28,069 nt of DNA from Paraktedonobacter sp964250225 (GCA_964250225.1 CAXUEY010000076.1:1-28069); one strand, 5' to 3'; counted from the first letter of the stretch, positions 1 to 8,373 are shown. Notes: a model not told the origin generated them from the sequence alone. Translations and numbers: made by a program.

Positions 1-2568
1 GTGCAATTCCAGGGCGCGAGCTACCGCGTCTGGTAGTGAGCGCACCTGTTGCGCGCCAAAGCCCACCGAGCGGCTGCCGCCGATACTGCGCAACTGTTCA
101 GCGATCTCTTTGGCTCGATCCACTTGTGAAAGCGGGCTGAGCACGCGCAGGTTCAGCGAGATCAGCCGACCCAGCGCCTCCGCCAATGCGGCGATGTCGC
201 TACCGGCCTTACCGACGTTGACAAAGACCTCCAGGGGTCCATGTTCGTCGCTATTGATCGTCACGTTGATGTGACCTTCGGGCGCATTGACCTGACGTGT
301 GTAGCCCTGAACAACGGCGGGCCGTGGCTTAATGCCTTGCTGGATCGATGTCACCGCTTCCAGCATCACCGCCTGTCCCTCGGCTTTCTTCTCCGCCTTC
401 TTCTCATCCGCCACACGCGTCAGCACCGCGTCGCGCGAGCCATCGCGATAATACGTGATGCCTTTGCAGCCCATCTCGTAGGCCAGGCGATAGAGCTTCT
501 GCACCTGCTCAACGGTGTGATCGTTGGGCGCGTTCACCGTCTTGCTGATGCTGGAGTCGGTGTACTTCTGGATCGTAGCCTGCACGCGTACATGCTCCTC
601 CGGCGTCAGATCTTTCGACGAGACAAAGTAGGGCGGCGTGCCCTCGTTGGGATGCTCGTCGCGCCAGGCCTGGAGCAGCGGATGGTAGAGGATATGCTCC
701 CCTGTGCGATCACGCCGGATCATTGCGAAGTCGTAGACCGGCTCGATGCCCGAACTGACGCCAGAGAGCAGGCTGGTCGTACCCGTCGGCGCCTGGGTCA
801 ACAGGACGGCGTTACGCGTGCCATGCTGCTTGATCTTCTCCCGCACAGGTTTGGGGAGCTGCTTGATGAAGTGCCCCTGCATATACTTGTCGCGCTCAAA
901 GCGTGGGAACGGCCCCTTCTCAGCCGCGTAGTCCGCCGAAGCCTCATAAGCCGCGTCACGAATCGTCGTGTAGATCTTCTCGATCACCGGCACCGACTCA
1001 TCGCTGCCATACGCGATCTTCATCTTAATCAGCGCGTCCGCCAGGCCCATCGTGCCCAACCCCGTGCGCCGCGTCCCCAACTGCGCCTCTGCGTTCTCCT
1101 GAATGAAGTATTCAGTGGAGTCTACCACATTATCTAAGAAGCGCATCGCCGTCCTGGTCTTATCAGCCAGCCGCTCATAATCCATTTGCCCGTTCTGCAC
1201 GAAAGATGATAAATTCAATGCTCCTAAATTACAAACGCCAAAAGGCGGCAAACCTTGTTCACCACACGGATTCACACACCGAATATTCTCGTAATACCAT
1301 GTATTCGAGAGCTTGTTATAGCGATCCATAAACACCATGCCCGGCTCAGCCGATTCCCACGCTGATGTGCATATCAGATCCCACAGATGACGCGCGCGGA
1401 TCGTCTTCTTAACCTCACCGTTCCAGATCAGGTTCCAGTCGGCATCGTCCTTTACTGCCTGCATAAACGCGTCGGAGATACAGACCGAGAGGTTGGCATG
1501 CTCAATTTTGCCCGCTGTACGTTTGACGGTGATGAACTCTTCGACATCGGGATGCGTGTCGTCGAGCATGAGCATCAACGCGCCTCGACGACTGTTGGAC
1601 GTGTAGACTCCATTCGCGACGAGAAGATGCACTTCTTCCACCTCGAAATCGTAGACCTCTGACGGGCCAACCAGAGTGATTGAACTGATCGGGTCAGGTT
1701 GTATCTCGGCCTTTGGGCCCTCACCGAAGAGCAGCAAAATTTCATTGCCTACGGTAAGTTCGCGCAAGGGAATAGTTGCAATTTCGCCATCGCGTAACAC
1801 ACCCATCTTGTGATCTAGCGTGACCTGCACGCTATAGCCGTGACTGGTCGTGACGGCGTAGAGATCCTTGATCCCATTGCGGAAAACGGAGGTAAATGGG
1901 CGGAAACCTTTATGCGTCTGAGCCTGGATCGCTTCCCCCTGGTCCAGACGATTCGCTAGCTCCTGCACAGGGATCAAGCCCTGATCCGTAGCGATGCGCT
2001 CGTTGGGGCCAAAACAGCCCCCTTGCTGAATCACATCACCCGTGGCCACCGAATACAATTGCGCCCACGAACACGGACCCGACGCCGTGCCGTTGACCGT
2101 TTTGATGTAGGAACCGCGCGGGCGCAGGCTGGAGAGGTTGATACCCACACCACCACCGCGTGCCATGATCTCGGTCATGAGCTTGAGATTATCTAGAATA
2201 CCTTGACGGCTGTCTTCAGGGCTAGGTATTACAAAGCAGTTATAATAGGTAACAGAGTGACCAGACCCGGCACCGGCAAGAATGCGCCCGCCGGGCACAA
2301 ACTGAAAATCGGACAGGGCGTCATAAAATTTCTTTTCCCACTCGGCCCGTGCCTCTGGCGTCTTCTCCACTTCGGCGATGCCACGCGCCACACGCTCCCA
2401 GAGCTGCTCTGGATGGTACTCCAGCGCCTGGCCTGCCGCGTCCTTGAGGGAATAGCGGTCCATAAATACTTTTTGGCGAATACCTTCTAATTGTGTCATA
2501 GATGTTGCCTCGGACGCTGCTGCGTCCTGTGCCGTTTTCGCGGCGACTTGCTGTTGCTGCTCTGACAT
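1..2568 (-). CDS. nrdJ: Adenosylcobalamin-dependent (class II) ribonucleotide reductase, intein-containing, 3' end beyond window
   Basis: Class II ribonucleotide reductase makes deoxyribonucleotides in the cytoplasm using a B12-derived thiyl radical. The frame is open from ATG 2568 to the left edge (856 codons visible), so the C-terminal end, usually a Cys-rich tail, is missing. Host residues seen are Cys111 in YYNCFVIPSP (redox cysteine region), NPCGEQ with the putative radical Cys435, the NLGALNL region after it, and the QAPTGTTSLL loop. A 141-residue insert with intein features (residues 185-325) splits the host between QQGG and SRRGALM; the host family normally reads straight through there. 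The start is supported by an AAGGAG ribosome site (2579-2584) 10 bases upstream. A sigma70 promoter and two NrdR-like boxes lie upstream. Family call is very sure; substrate level (diphosphate or triphosphate) is not settled here. Confidence 0.96.
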   Translation of the reverse strand, partial: MSEQQQQVAAKTAQDAAASEATSMTQLEGIRQKVFMDRYSLKDAAGQALEYHPEQLWERVARGIAEVEKTPEARAEWEKKFYDALSDFQFVPGGRILAGAGSGHSVTYYNCFVIPSPEDSRQGILDNLKLMTEIMARGGGVGINLSSLRPRGSYIKTVNGTASGPCSWAQLYSVATGDVIQQGGCFGPNERIATDQGLIPVQELANRLDQGEAIQAQTHKGFRPFTSVFRNGIKDLYAVTTSHGYSVQVTLDHKMGVLRDGEIATIPLRELTVGNEILLLFGEGPKAEIQPDPISSITLVGPSEVYDFEVEEVHLLVANGVYTSNSRRGALMLMLDDTHPDVEEFITVKRTAGKIEHANLSVCISDAFMQAVKDDADWNLIWNGEVKKTIRARHLWDLICTSAWESAEPGMVFMDRYNKLSNTWYYENIRCVNPCGEQGLPPFGVCNLGALNLSSFVQNGQMDYERLADKTRTAMRFLDNVVDSTEYFIQENAEAQLGTRRTGLGTMGLADALIKMKIAYGSDESVPVIEKIYTTIRDAAYEASADYAAEKGPFPRFERDKYMQGHFIKQLPKPVREKIKQHGTRNAVLLTQAPTGTTSLLSGVSSGIEPVYDFAMIRRDRTGEHILYHPLLQAWRDEHPNEGTPPYFVSSKDLTPEEHVRVQATIQKYTDSSISKTVNAPNDHTVEQVQKLYRLAYEMGCKGITYYRDGSRDAVLTRVADEKKAEKKAEGQAVMLEAVTSIQQGIKPRPAVVQGYTRQVNAPEGHINVTINSDEHGPLEVFVNVGKAGSDIAALAEALGRLISLNLRVLSPLSQVDRAKEIAEQLRSIGGSRSVGFGAQQVRSLPDAVARALELH
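1594..2016 (-). other. Mini-intein inside nrdJ (141 residues, no homing endonuclease)
   Basis: This in-frame segment of nrdJ encodes a protein-splicing element. It begins with Cys (residue 1 of the intein, codon 2014-2016) in the block A-like stretch CFGPNERIATDQG. Block B holds the T-x-x-H signature as TLDH (intein residues 66-69). A block F-like VYDFEVEEVHLLVANG ends at residue 136. The last intein residue is Asn141 (codon 1594-1596), followed by host Ser (codon 1591-1593) as the +1 nucleophile. The length and the absence of LAGLIDADG-like motifs between blocks B and F indicate a minimal intein that cannot home by itself. The penultimate residue is Ser, where most inteins have His. Removing residues 185-325 joins QQGG to SRRGALM, restoring the usual host sequence. 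Confidence 0.93.
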
Positions 2569-2660
2569 TATGCCAATACTCCTTGCGTACTTGCGCTCCC
2601 AAACATCCACTTCGGCGTGTCGAGGTTGCGTTTTTGACTGAATTTTGTTTGCCGAAAGAC

Positions 2661-2689
2661 AGTATACCCGCAACAAACGGATTTTTCAA
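2661..2689 (-). promoter_or_regulatory. Sigma70-type promoter of nrdJ
   Basis: On the minus strand TTGAAA (2684-2689) and TATACT (2661-2666) are separated by 17 bases, close to the sigma70 consensus. The predicted start of transcription is near 2654, about 85 bases before the nrdJ ATG. The NrdR-like boxes lie just upstream of the -35 hexamer. Confidence 0.75.
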
Positions 2690-2697
2690 GGGTTTTG

Positions 2698-2744
2698 GCA
2701 CAACATCTTGATTTTCTAATCTTCTTTCACACAAGATGTTGATT
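2698..2744 (-). promoter_or_regulatory. Tandem NrdR boxes upstream of nrdJ
   Basis: Two 16-bp sites, GCACAACATCTTGATT (2698-2713) and ACACAAGATGTTGATT (2729-2744), both resemble the known NrdR box consensus acaCwAtATaTwGtgt. They are 31 bp apart start to start, about three helical turns, matching the paired-box spacing known for NrdR targets. The cores CAACATCTTG and CAAGATGTTG are exact reverse complements. NrdR is the zinc/ATP-cone repressor of ribonucleotide reductase genes; its own gene is not in this window. The boxes could also affect the divergent HD-domain gene. Confidence 0.7.
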
Positions 2745-2931
2745 TTTGGCGCGAAGCAGCGCTGGATAGATGAGTGAGGTGGTATGATATGGTCAACCGT
2801 TATGCGACTCGAATAAATGTCCGAACACGACTTAGTATAGCAGATTTCTACTGATTGGAAACAGTGTAATCACGCCAATTTTGTAGATGATATGTTCGTC
2901 TCCCCAAACGACAGAAAGGCAGTGTGAGATC

Positions 2932-3504
2932 ATGGATGAGTATATTGAATACGAAAATATTTTTACGCCACAGGGGTTATTGGGCGAAGTCTCCAAAAAT
3001 CCCAATCTGGATTTTCTGATGAATATCTGCAACATTCCGCGTGTCTATAGCGTTTCGGGTTTTGGAAGCTGGAATGTGGGCCAGCATACCCTGGCGGTGG
3101 CCTTCCTGGTGCTCTACTGGTCGAATTTTCGCGCGTATCCCCAGGAAAAACGCGACCGCCTGGTCACACTGGCACTGGTTCACGACGCCCACGAAGCGGT
3201 AGTGGGCGACATCCTGCCCTTTTTCAAGACTCTGGCGGTCAGAGAGGCCATTGACTCTATTCAGCAGGATATTCTGCGCGCCTTTGCCATCGTTGAGGAT
3301 CAGGAACTGCGCGATGAACTGAAGCTGCTTGATAAGATCAGCTTCCTCTATGAAATCGGGCGCTCTTCTCCAAAGGGGATCGATGCTTCTCAACACCAGT
3401 TAATCACCCAGATGTATGAGCGGCAGAAGGCAGAAATTTTGCGTTACGCGGAACAGGCTCATATCGAACAGGTGGCCGAATTTCTGCAGAAGATGGAACT
3501 CTAA
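2932..3504 (+). CDS. HD-domain phosphohydrolase, YfbR-like 5'-deoxynucleotidase
   Basis: A 190-residue cytoplasmic HD-superfamily protein. Metal ligands follow the YfbR layout: His52 in GQHT, His84-Asp85 in VHDAHE with Glu88, Asp93 in VGDI, and Asp134 in LLDKISFLYE. The HDxxE spacing and the following Asp are the same as in E. coli YfbR, a 5'-deoxynucleotidase acting on dNMPs. Removal of phosphate from dNMPs is therefore the likely activity (inference). It lies divergent from nrdJ across the NrdR boxes, so a shared role in deoxynucleotide balance is plausible. An upstream in-frame ATG at 2887 is possible, but ATG 2932 starts the conserved part and has AGAAAGG 13-20 bases upstream. The next gene, cinA, begins 75 bases downstream on the same strand. 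Confidence 0.82.
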   Translation: MDEYIEYENIFTPQGLLGEVSKNPNLDFLMNICNIPRVYSVSGFGSWNVGQHTLAVAFLVLYWSNFRAYPQEKRDRLVTLALVHDAHEAVVGDILPFFKTLAVREAIDSIQQDILRAFAIVEDQELRDELKLLDKISFLYEIGRSSPKGIDASQHQLITQMYERQKAEILRYAEQAHIEQVAEFLQKMEL

Positions 3505-3579
3505 AAAGACGCTGGCCCAGACGTGTGGCGTACAATGAGGAGGATGTTTCTGGGAGTTTTTTGAAAGAGAGAAAACACT

Positions 3580-4803
3580 ATGCGAGCCGAAATTCTTTCC
3601 TGCGGCACCGAACTCTTACTTGGCCATATCTCTGACACCAACGCGACCTATCTGGCCCAGAGCCTCTCGTCGCTGGGCATTGATCTCTATTTTGTCTCTC
3701 AGGTCGGCGATAACCTGGGCAGGATCGTCGAGACCTTGCGCCGGGCCTGGGAGCGTTCGGACCTGGTGATTATGACCGGCGGCCTGGGACCGACCGAGGA
3801 TGATCTGACCCGCGAGGCCATCAGCGCATTGCTCGGTGAAACCATGCAGGTTGACCCGCAGCTAGAGGCCGATCTGCGCGCTCATTTTCCCGCCATGCCT
3901 GAGCGCAATCTCAAGCAGGCCACGCTCATCCCCTCGGCGCGCGCGCTGCCCAATCCGCGTGGTACCGCGCCCGGCTGGCTGGTCGAGAAGGATGGCCATC
4001 TCATCGTCGCCATGCCCGGCGTGCCACGTGAGATGTATCGTATGTGGGAGGCAGAGGCCGTGCCGCGTCTGGCCGAGCACATCGGCGGTAGCGCGATCTT
4101 CACGCGTCTCTTGCGCGTGGCGGGCATGGGCGAATCAGCCGTTGAGGAGCGCCTGGACGAGCTTGTGCATAGCGCGAACCCGACTATCGCCACCTATGCC
4201 AAAACCGATGCTGTGGATGTGCGCGTCACCGCCAAAGCCGAGAAGCTGGTGCAGGCCCAGGAGATGGTCGCGCAGGTAGAGGCGCAGGTACGCCGCCTGC
4301 TCGGTCAGCATATTTTTGGCACCGATAGCAATACTTTGCAGAGTGTAGTTGGCAAGCATCTGGCGGACCGTCAACAAACGCTGGCGGTGATGGAATCGCT
4401 AACCGGTGGCCTGCTGGCGAGCACGATTACCAATTACCCCGGCAGCTCGAAACACTTTCTTGGCGGCGTAGTGGCCTATAGCAGCGACCTGAAAGCGCAA
4501 ATGGGCGTACCGCGCGCGACCATTGAGCAGTTTGGGGTTATCAGTCCTGAGACCGCGCGCGCGATGGCCAGCGCGGTGCGTCAGTTGCTCAAAGCCGACT
4601 ATAGTATCGGCGTGACCGGCGTAGCGGGTCCAGAAATGCAGGAAGAGAAGCCGGTTGGCACCGTCTATATCGCCATCGCGGGTCCACATGGCCTCGTCGA
4701 TGGGCGCGGACCCGGTTGGCGTGGTAGTCGCGAGGACCAGAAGCGCCTGGCAGTGCTGGCCGCGCTCAATCTCTTGCGCCTGCATCTGGAGGGGGTTAAG
4801 TAG
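3580..4803 (+). CDS. cinA: CinA family protein (MoCF domain plus NMN amidohydrolase domain)
   Basis: 407 residues, the usual two-domain CinA size. Residues 1-170 form the MoaB/Mog-like (COG1058) domain, with the opening MRAEILSCGTELLLG and the nucleotide-binding TGGLGPTEDD (66-75). Residues 255-407 form the PncC-type nicotinamide mononucleotide amidohydrolase domain, with MESLTGGLLA (catalytic-type Ser273), FLGGVVAYS and VTGVAGP. CinA links NAD salvage, deamidating NMN to NaMN, with hydrolysis of ADP-ribose-like compounds; in competent species it is co-induced with recA. The common ESCTGG is ESLTGG here, which keeps the Ser but loses the Cys. The ribosome site before ATG 3580 is weak (GAAAGAGAG). 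No partner gene for competence is nearby. Confidence 0.93.
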   Translation: MRAEILSCGTELLLGHISDTNATYLAQSLSSLGIDLYFVSQVGDNLGRIVETLRRAWERSDLVIMTGGLGPTEDDLTREAISALLGETMQVDPQLEADLRAHFPAMPERNLKQATLIPSARALPNPRGTAPGWLVEKDGHLIVAMPGVPREMYRMWEAEAVPRLAEHIGGSAIFTRLLRVAGMGESAVEERLDELVHSANPTIATYAKTDAVDVRVTAKAEKLVQAQEMVAQVEAQVRRLLGQHIFGTDSNTLQSVVGKHLADRQQTLAVMESLTGGLLASTITNYPGSSKHFLGGVVAYSSDLKAQMGVPRATIEQFGVISPETARAMASAVRQLLKADYSIGVTGVAGPEMQEEKPVGTVYIAIAGPHGLVDGRGPGWRGSREDQKRLAVLAALNLLRLHLEGVK

Positions 4804-4913
4804 GACTTTTCTAATAGAGCTTGCCAGCACCATTAGTGGGATGGTATTATCCGCCTGGATGTGAAAATCAAAGATCAATGCGCGCCAGAGAACTGGATGT
4901 GGGAGCTATTCCC

Positions 4914-4950
4914 GCCAGAGTGCAGGGGAAATGGAACATCCCTTGCTCTG
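4914..4950 (+). terminator. Possible terminator after cinA
   Basis: CAGAG (4916-4920) pairs with CTCTG (4946-4950), continued inward by CAGGGG with CCCTTG across a 2-base bulge and an 11-base loop. A pyrimidine stretch without a real T-run follows, so termination is only probable. The rest of 4804-5076 holds two small repeats (CTCATTTTATGAG at 4993-5005 and CTCATTGAG at 5011-5019) before the transporter gene. No recognisable riboswitch was seen. Confidence 0.35.
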
Positions 4951-5076
4951 CTGACTCTCTTCCCTGGTAGCGTAGCGGCATGCGTTAATAGACTCATTTT
5001 ATGAGACACACTCATTGAGCAGAAAGGACAGGAAAGAAGAGTTCCTTGTACCGATTCTTCCCTGAAGGTGGACGCT

Positions 5077-6426
5077 ATGAAAACACCTCGCCAGGATATA
5101 TCGCAGCTTCAAACACAGGACCGCGCGAGTCGTCGGAAACAGGCGCGGTCACGTTTTCGTCTCAACCGTTCATCACCTCTGTTAAAGCTGTTAGCGGTGC
5201 TCGGCCCTGGTCTGATCGCTGCCAACGCGGGCAATGACGCGGGCGGCGTGGCCACCTATTCTTCGGCAGGGGCCAGCTATGGCTACAATCTGCTCTGGGC
5301 GCTGGCTATTGTCACCATCTTTGTCTGTATCGCGCAGGAAATGTGCGCGCGTATGGGGGCGGTGACCGGCAAGGGACTCGGTGACCTGATCCGCGAACAC
5401 TTTGGGGTGCGCTGGACCGTGCTTGCTATGCTGGCGCTGCTCGTCGCCAATGCGCTTGTTACCATCTCGGAGTTTATTGGCATTGCCCAGAGTGTGCAGG
5501 TTTTGTCCGGCAATCCTCATACGCCGCTGATCTATCTGATCGTTCCACTGTGCGGCCTGGCCCTCTGGTGGCTGGTCATGAAGGGCAGCTATCGGCGCGT
5601 CGAGATCATCTTTATCATTATCTCGCTGGGCTTCCTCGCCTACATTCCGGCGGCCTTTGCCTCTCATCCCAACTGGGGGCTGGTGGCACAGCAGACGGTA
5701 CTCCCGCATCTCAATATGGACGCGAGCTACTGGCCAACCACCGTCGCCCTGGTCGGCACAACGCTCAGCCCCTATATGCTTTTCTACATTCAATCAGCAG
5801 TTGCAGATAAAGGCATTCAGGCGCACGAGTATGTATATGAGCAGGTCGATGTTTACAGCAGCAGCATTTTCGCGAATATCATCTCCGCGTTTATGATTAT
5901 TGCCACAGGCGCAGCGCTTTTTTTTGCAACCGGGGTTGGGAAGTCGTTCACTATCAATACTGCTGCTGATGCAGCTTTCGCATTGCAAGCCTTTGCCGGC
6001 CCGTATGCCAAGCTACTCTTCGGGCTGGGCCTCTTTGGGGCATCTCTGCTGGCTGGCGCTGTCTTGCCGTTGACTACTGCTTATGGTATTTGCGAGGCCT
6101 TTGGCTTTGAGCGCGGCGTCTCACGCAGTTTTAAAGAGGCGCCGATCTTCCAATCTCTGTTTACCGGGTTGATCATCCTCGGCGTGATAGTCTCGCTTAT
6201 TCCTGGCTTACCGTATATCCAGATACTCATTTTCATTCAAGATGTGAACGCCGTGATGTTGCCCATTCTGCTGGTCTTCATCATTCTGTTGATCAATAAG
6301 CGGCGTTTGATGGGCCGTCGGGTGAATAGTGGTGTGCTCAATGTGCTCGCCTGGATTATGACGACCTCGATTACCGTCCTGGTGATTTTGTTGCTGCTCA
6401 ATGGGATCTTCAAGGTGCCGCTATAA
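5077..6426 (+). CDS. NRAMP/SLC11-related cation transporter with altered metal-site motifs
   Basis: 449 residues with about 11 hydrophobic segments after a basic 33-residue cytoplasmic N-terminus, as in the NRAMP (MntH) fold. The first helix has GPGLIAANAGNDAGGVATYS, so the canonical DPGN is replaced by NDAGG around residues 53-57. The sixth helix has GTTLSPYMLFYIQSAVADK, so the canonical metal-selecting MPH is replaced by SPY. Loss of the Met is a hallmark of NRAMP relatives that do not transport Mn/Fe like true MntH (some carry Mg); the substrate here is therefore open. ATG 5077 is chosen because AAGGTGG stands 5 bases upstream; a GTG at 5068 would add three residues. No partner gene is adjacent. 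Confidence 0.85.
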   Translation: MKTPRQDISQLQTQDRASRRKQARSRFRLNRSSPLLKLLAVLGPGLIAANAGNDAGGVATYSSAGASYGYNLLWALAIVTIFVCIAQEMCARMGAVTGKGLGDLIREHFGVRWTVLAMLALLVANALVTISEFIGIAQSVQVLSGNPHTPLIYLIVPLCGLALWWLVMKGSYRRVEIIFIIISLGFLAYIPAAFASHPNWGLVAQQTVLPHLNMDASYWPTTVALVGTTLSPYMLFYIQSAVADKGIQAHEYVYEQVDVYSSSIFANIISAFMIIATGAALFFATGVGKSFTINTAADAAFALQAFAGPYAKLLFGLGLFGASLLAGAVLPLTTAYGICEAFGFERGVSRSFKEAPIFQSLFTGLIILGVIVSLIPGLPYIQILIFIQDVNAVMLPILLVFIILLINKRRLMGRRVNSGVLNVLAWIMTTSITVLVILLLLNGIFKVPL

Positions 6427-6453
6427 CTCTTCCAACGAATTGGAGATGAGTTA

Positions 6454-6462
6454 TGCTATAAT
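6454..6462 (+). promoter_or_regulatory. Extended -10 promoter of the M50 peptidase gene
   Basis: TG at 6454-6455, one base, then a perfect TATAAT (6457-6462) form an extended -10 element. There is no good -35, which is usual for this type. The gene start is 47 bases downstream. Confidence 0.55.
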
Positions 6463-6508
6463 AATAGAGCTAAATTATGCATTTGCTTAGCCAGAATTGA
6501 GGGGCGCT

Positions 6509-7558
6509 ATGTCCTGGAAGCCGGAAGATCACGCTGACTATACTTTTTCTGAATATACACAACCGTCGGCACAGCAAGAGATCGATTACGCCGATCCCCG
6601 TTTGTATCAGACGTGGCCGGACAGCGCGGAAGCGCCCCATTTCGCGCCACCTGCTTCCCAACACGATGCTGCTCCCGCCTTCGTCTATCAACCGCCTACG
6701 CTGAACGAGTATCGCGGACCCGCCAGCCTGGAACACTATACGGCGGATGCGGGTGCGGCCCAGCATGAGGTGGAGCAACAGGAACATACGGGAACCGGGA
6801 TAAGCAATCGCCCGAAAAAGGGCCTGGCCGCGCTGGGTGGAGTGAGTACAGCGCTCATTCTGGCCTTAAAGTTTGGTGTGGCAGGCATTAGCGCTCTGAT
6901 CTCTCTGGCTATTTATGCCAGCCTCTTTGGGTGGGCGTTTGGTCTCGGCCTGGTGATCCAACTTTTCGTGCATGAGATGGGCCATGCCATTGTGATGAAG
7001 CTCAAAGGCATTCCCATCGGCGGCATGATCTTTATTCCCATGCTCGGTGCCGCCGTCATTATGAACCGCCTGCCCAACAATGCGAGGGATGGAGCCGAAG
7101 TGGGCATCGCTGGTCCGATAGCTGGCGCGCTGGCCGCGGCGGTTTGCCTGCTGGTCGCGCTGGCCAATCCCGCTGCGCCAGGAATATGGGCGGCGCTGGC
7201 CTACTTTGGTTTTTTTGTGAACCTGCTGAATCTGATCCCTGTCGTTCCGTTAGATGGATGGCGCGTTACGGCTGCCCTCGACAGGCGTCTGTGGATCGTC
7301 GGGCTGGTGGGCTTGATTGGTGTGCAGATCTGGACGTGGATCAACGGCACCAGTTCGCTCTTCCTCCTGATTCTGATTATCTTAGGACTCACCCAGTTTT
7401 GGGCCCAGATGCGGGCGCCAAAAACGCCGGAGCCCCCGGCCTACTACGCGGTGCCTCTGCACGAACGTATTCTCATCGGGCTGGCCTACTTTGGCCTGGC
7501 CGCGGCCCTGGCTATCGGGATGTCTGTTGCTCATGGGCTGATCCACACGATCCCGTAG
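6509..7558 (+). CDS. Site-2 protease-type M50 family membrane metallopeptidase
   Basis: 349 residues. The first ~100 are polar, Pro/Gln/Ala-rich and probably cytoplasmic and disordered. The rest is a membrane domain with HEMGH (zinc ligands His155 and His159, catalytic Glu156) in one helix and NLIPVVPLDGWR (third zinc ligand Asp249) in another, the two defining motifs of M50 intramembrane proteases. Such enzymes cut within the membrane, often to free a regulator, but no anti-sigma factor or obvious substrate is nearby. ATG 6509 is preferred over TTG 6497 because TGAGGGG lies 4 bases upstream. An extended -10 promoter precedes it. A second, unrelated HExxH membrane protein gene follows 117 bases on. 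Substrate unknown. Confidence 0.88.
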   Translation: MSWKPEDHADYTFSEYTQPSAQQEIDYADPRLYQTWPDSAEAPHFAPPASQHDAAPAFVYQPPTLNEYRGPASLEHYTADAGAAQHEVEQQEHTGTGISNRPKKGLAALGGVSTALILALKFGVAGISALISLAIYASLFGWAFGLGLVIQLFVHEMGHAIVMKLKGIPIGGMIFIPMLGAAVIMNRLPNNARDGAEVGIAGPIAGALAAAVCLLVALANPAAPGIWAALAYFGFFVNLLNLIPVVPLDGWRVTAALDRRLWIVGLVGLIGVQIWTWINGTSSLFLLILIILGLTQFWAQMRAPKTPEPPAYYAVPLHERILIGLAYFGLAAALAIGMSVAHGLIHTIP

Positions 7559-7675
7559 CAGCCCCGACTTCCCCACTCACCTTCATCGGTGGCCCGCGAA
7601 CGGCATGATACCAGGGCCGCCGAATTTTACGCTAGCTCTGTAATGTTATGCATCTGAAGAGGAATATGTACGTCC

Positions 7676-8341
7676 ATGACCATTATTGACCGCTTCCATC
7701 CCCAACGCCGGGATACGTTGCAGGCCGCTGCCGACGCTAGCCATGCTCTAGAAATCGATGAAATGACTCTGATGAATCAGCAACAGATGATACCGCTGAC
7801 AATGTTTAGCCTGCTGCTGCTTATCCTCGGTGGCGTCTTTTTTATCGCGCTCAATCTCATTGCATACACCTGGCGCACCGGTCTGCATGGGACGACGCTC
7901 AGCGGTGGTGCGGTGCTGCTCTGGCTGCTGATAAACATTCTCAGCTACCTGCTCATTCTGCCCATCCACGAGCTGCTGCATGGCCTGACGATCTCTTTGT
8001 GGGGTGGCAAACCGTACTATGGCACAAAACTGCCTCTAGCACTCTTCTGCAGCGCGAAAAACCAGCTTTTCCCACGCAACTACTACGCTGTCATCGCGCT
8101 CGTGCCCCTGGTGGTGATTACTCTGGCTGGTATTGTCTTTACGCTGCTCGCGCCTGCCCTCTCGCCCTACGTACTCCTGGCAACGGCTGGCAATGTTTCG
8201 GGCGCCGCCGGTGATCTCTGGATGGCCTGGCGTTTGCGCAAGCTGCCCGCAGCGGCCTTTGTGGAAGACCTGGAGACGGGCGATCGCGCCTGGGAGATCA
8301 CGTTGCTTCCCACGGATGCTACAATGGAGCCTGGTCAATAA
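7676..8341 (+). CDS. DUF3267-family putative zinc metalloprotease, membrane protein
   Basis: 221 residues with four or five hydrophobic segments. PIHELLHGL (His98-Glu99, His102) gives the HExxH motif at the end of a helix, with the SLWGGKPYYG stretch and FPRNYYAVIALVPLVVITLAG after it, the pattern of the DUF3267 family of predicted zincins. The biochemical role of the family is not established. The start ATG 7676 has AGAGG at 7658-7662, rather far upstream; ATG 7763 (start of MTLMNQQQ) is an alternative that would remove a polar 29-residue leader. The mutM gene begins 32 bases after the stop, so the two may be transcribed together. Confidence 0.75.
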   Translation: MTIIDRFHPQRRDTLQAAADASHALEIDEMTLMNQQQMIPLTMFSLLLLILGGVFFIALNLIAYTWRTGLHGTTLSGGAVLLWLLINILSYLLILPIHELLHGLTISLWGGKPYYGTKLPLALFCSAKNQLFPRNYYAVIALVPLVVITLAGIVFTLLAPALSPYVLLATAGNVSGAAGDLWMAWRLRKLPAAAFVEDLETGDRAWEITLLPTDATMEPGQ

Positions 8342-8373
8342 CATTCCAGAACAGGACGAGGTAACTCTTTTTT

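Noticed and set aside
241..1137. Long plus-strand open frame inside nrdJ
   Set aside because: It is antisense to clearly conserved reductase sequence, and its product is an Arg/Leu/His-rich string typical of a shadow frame.
1387..1662. Plus-strand open frame across the intein junction
   Set aside because: Antisense to the intein and host reductase; no ribosome site or family.
4804..5076. Metal riboswitch (Mn or Mg type) before the NRAMP-like gene
   Set aside because: No conserved core of the yybP-ykoY or M-box class could be seen; only a hairpin and short repeats.
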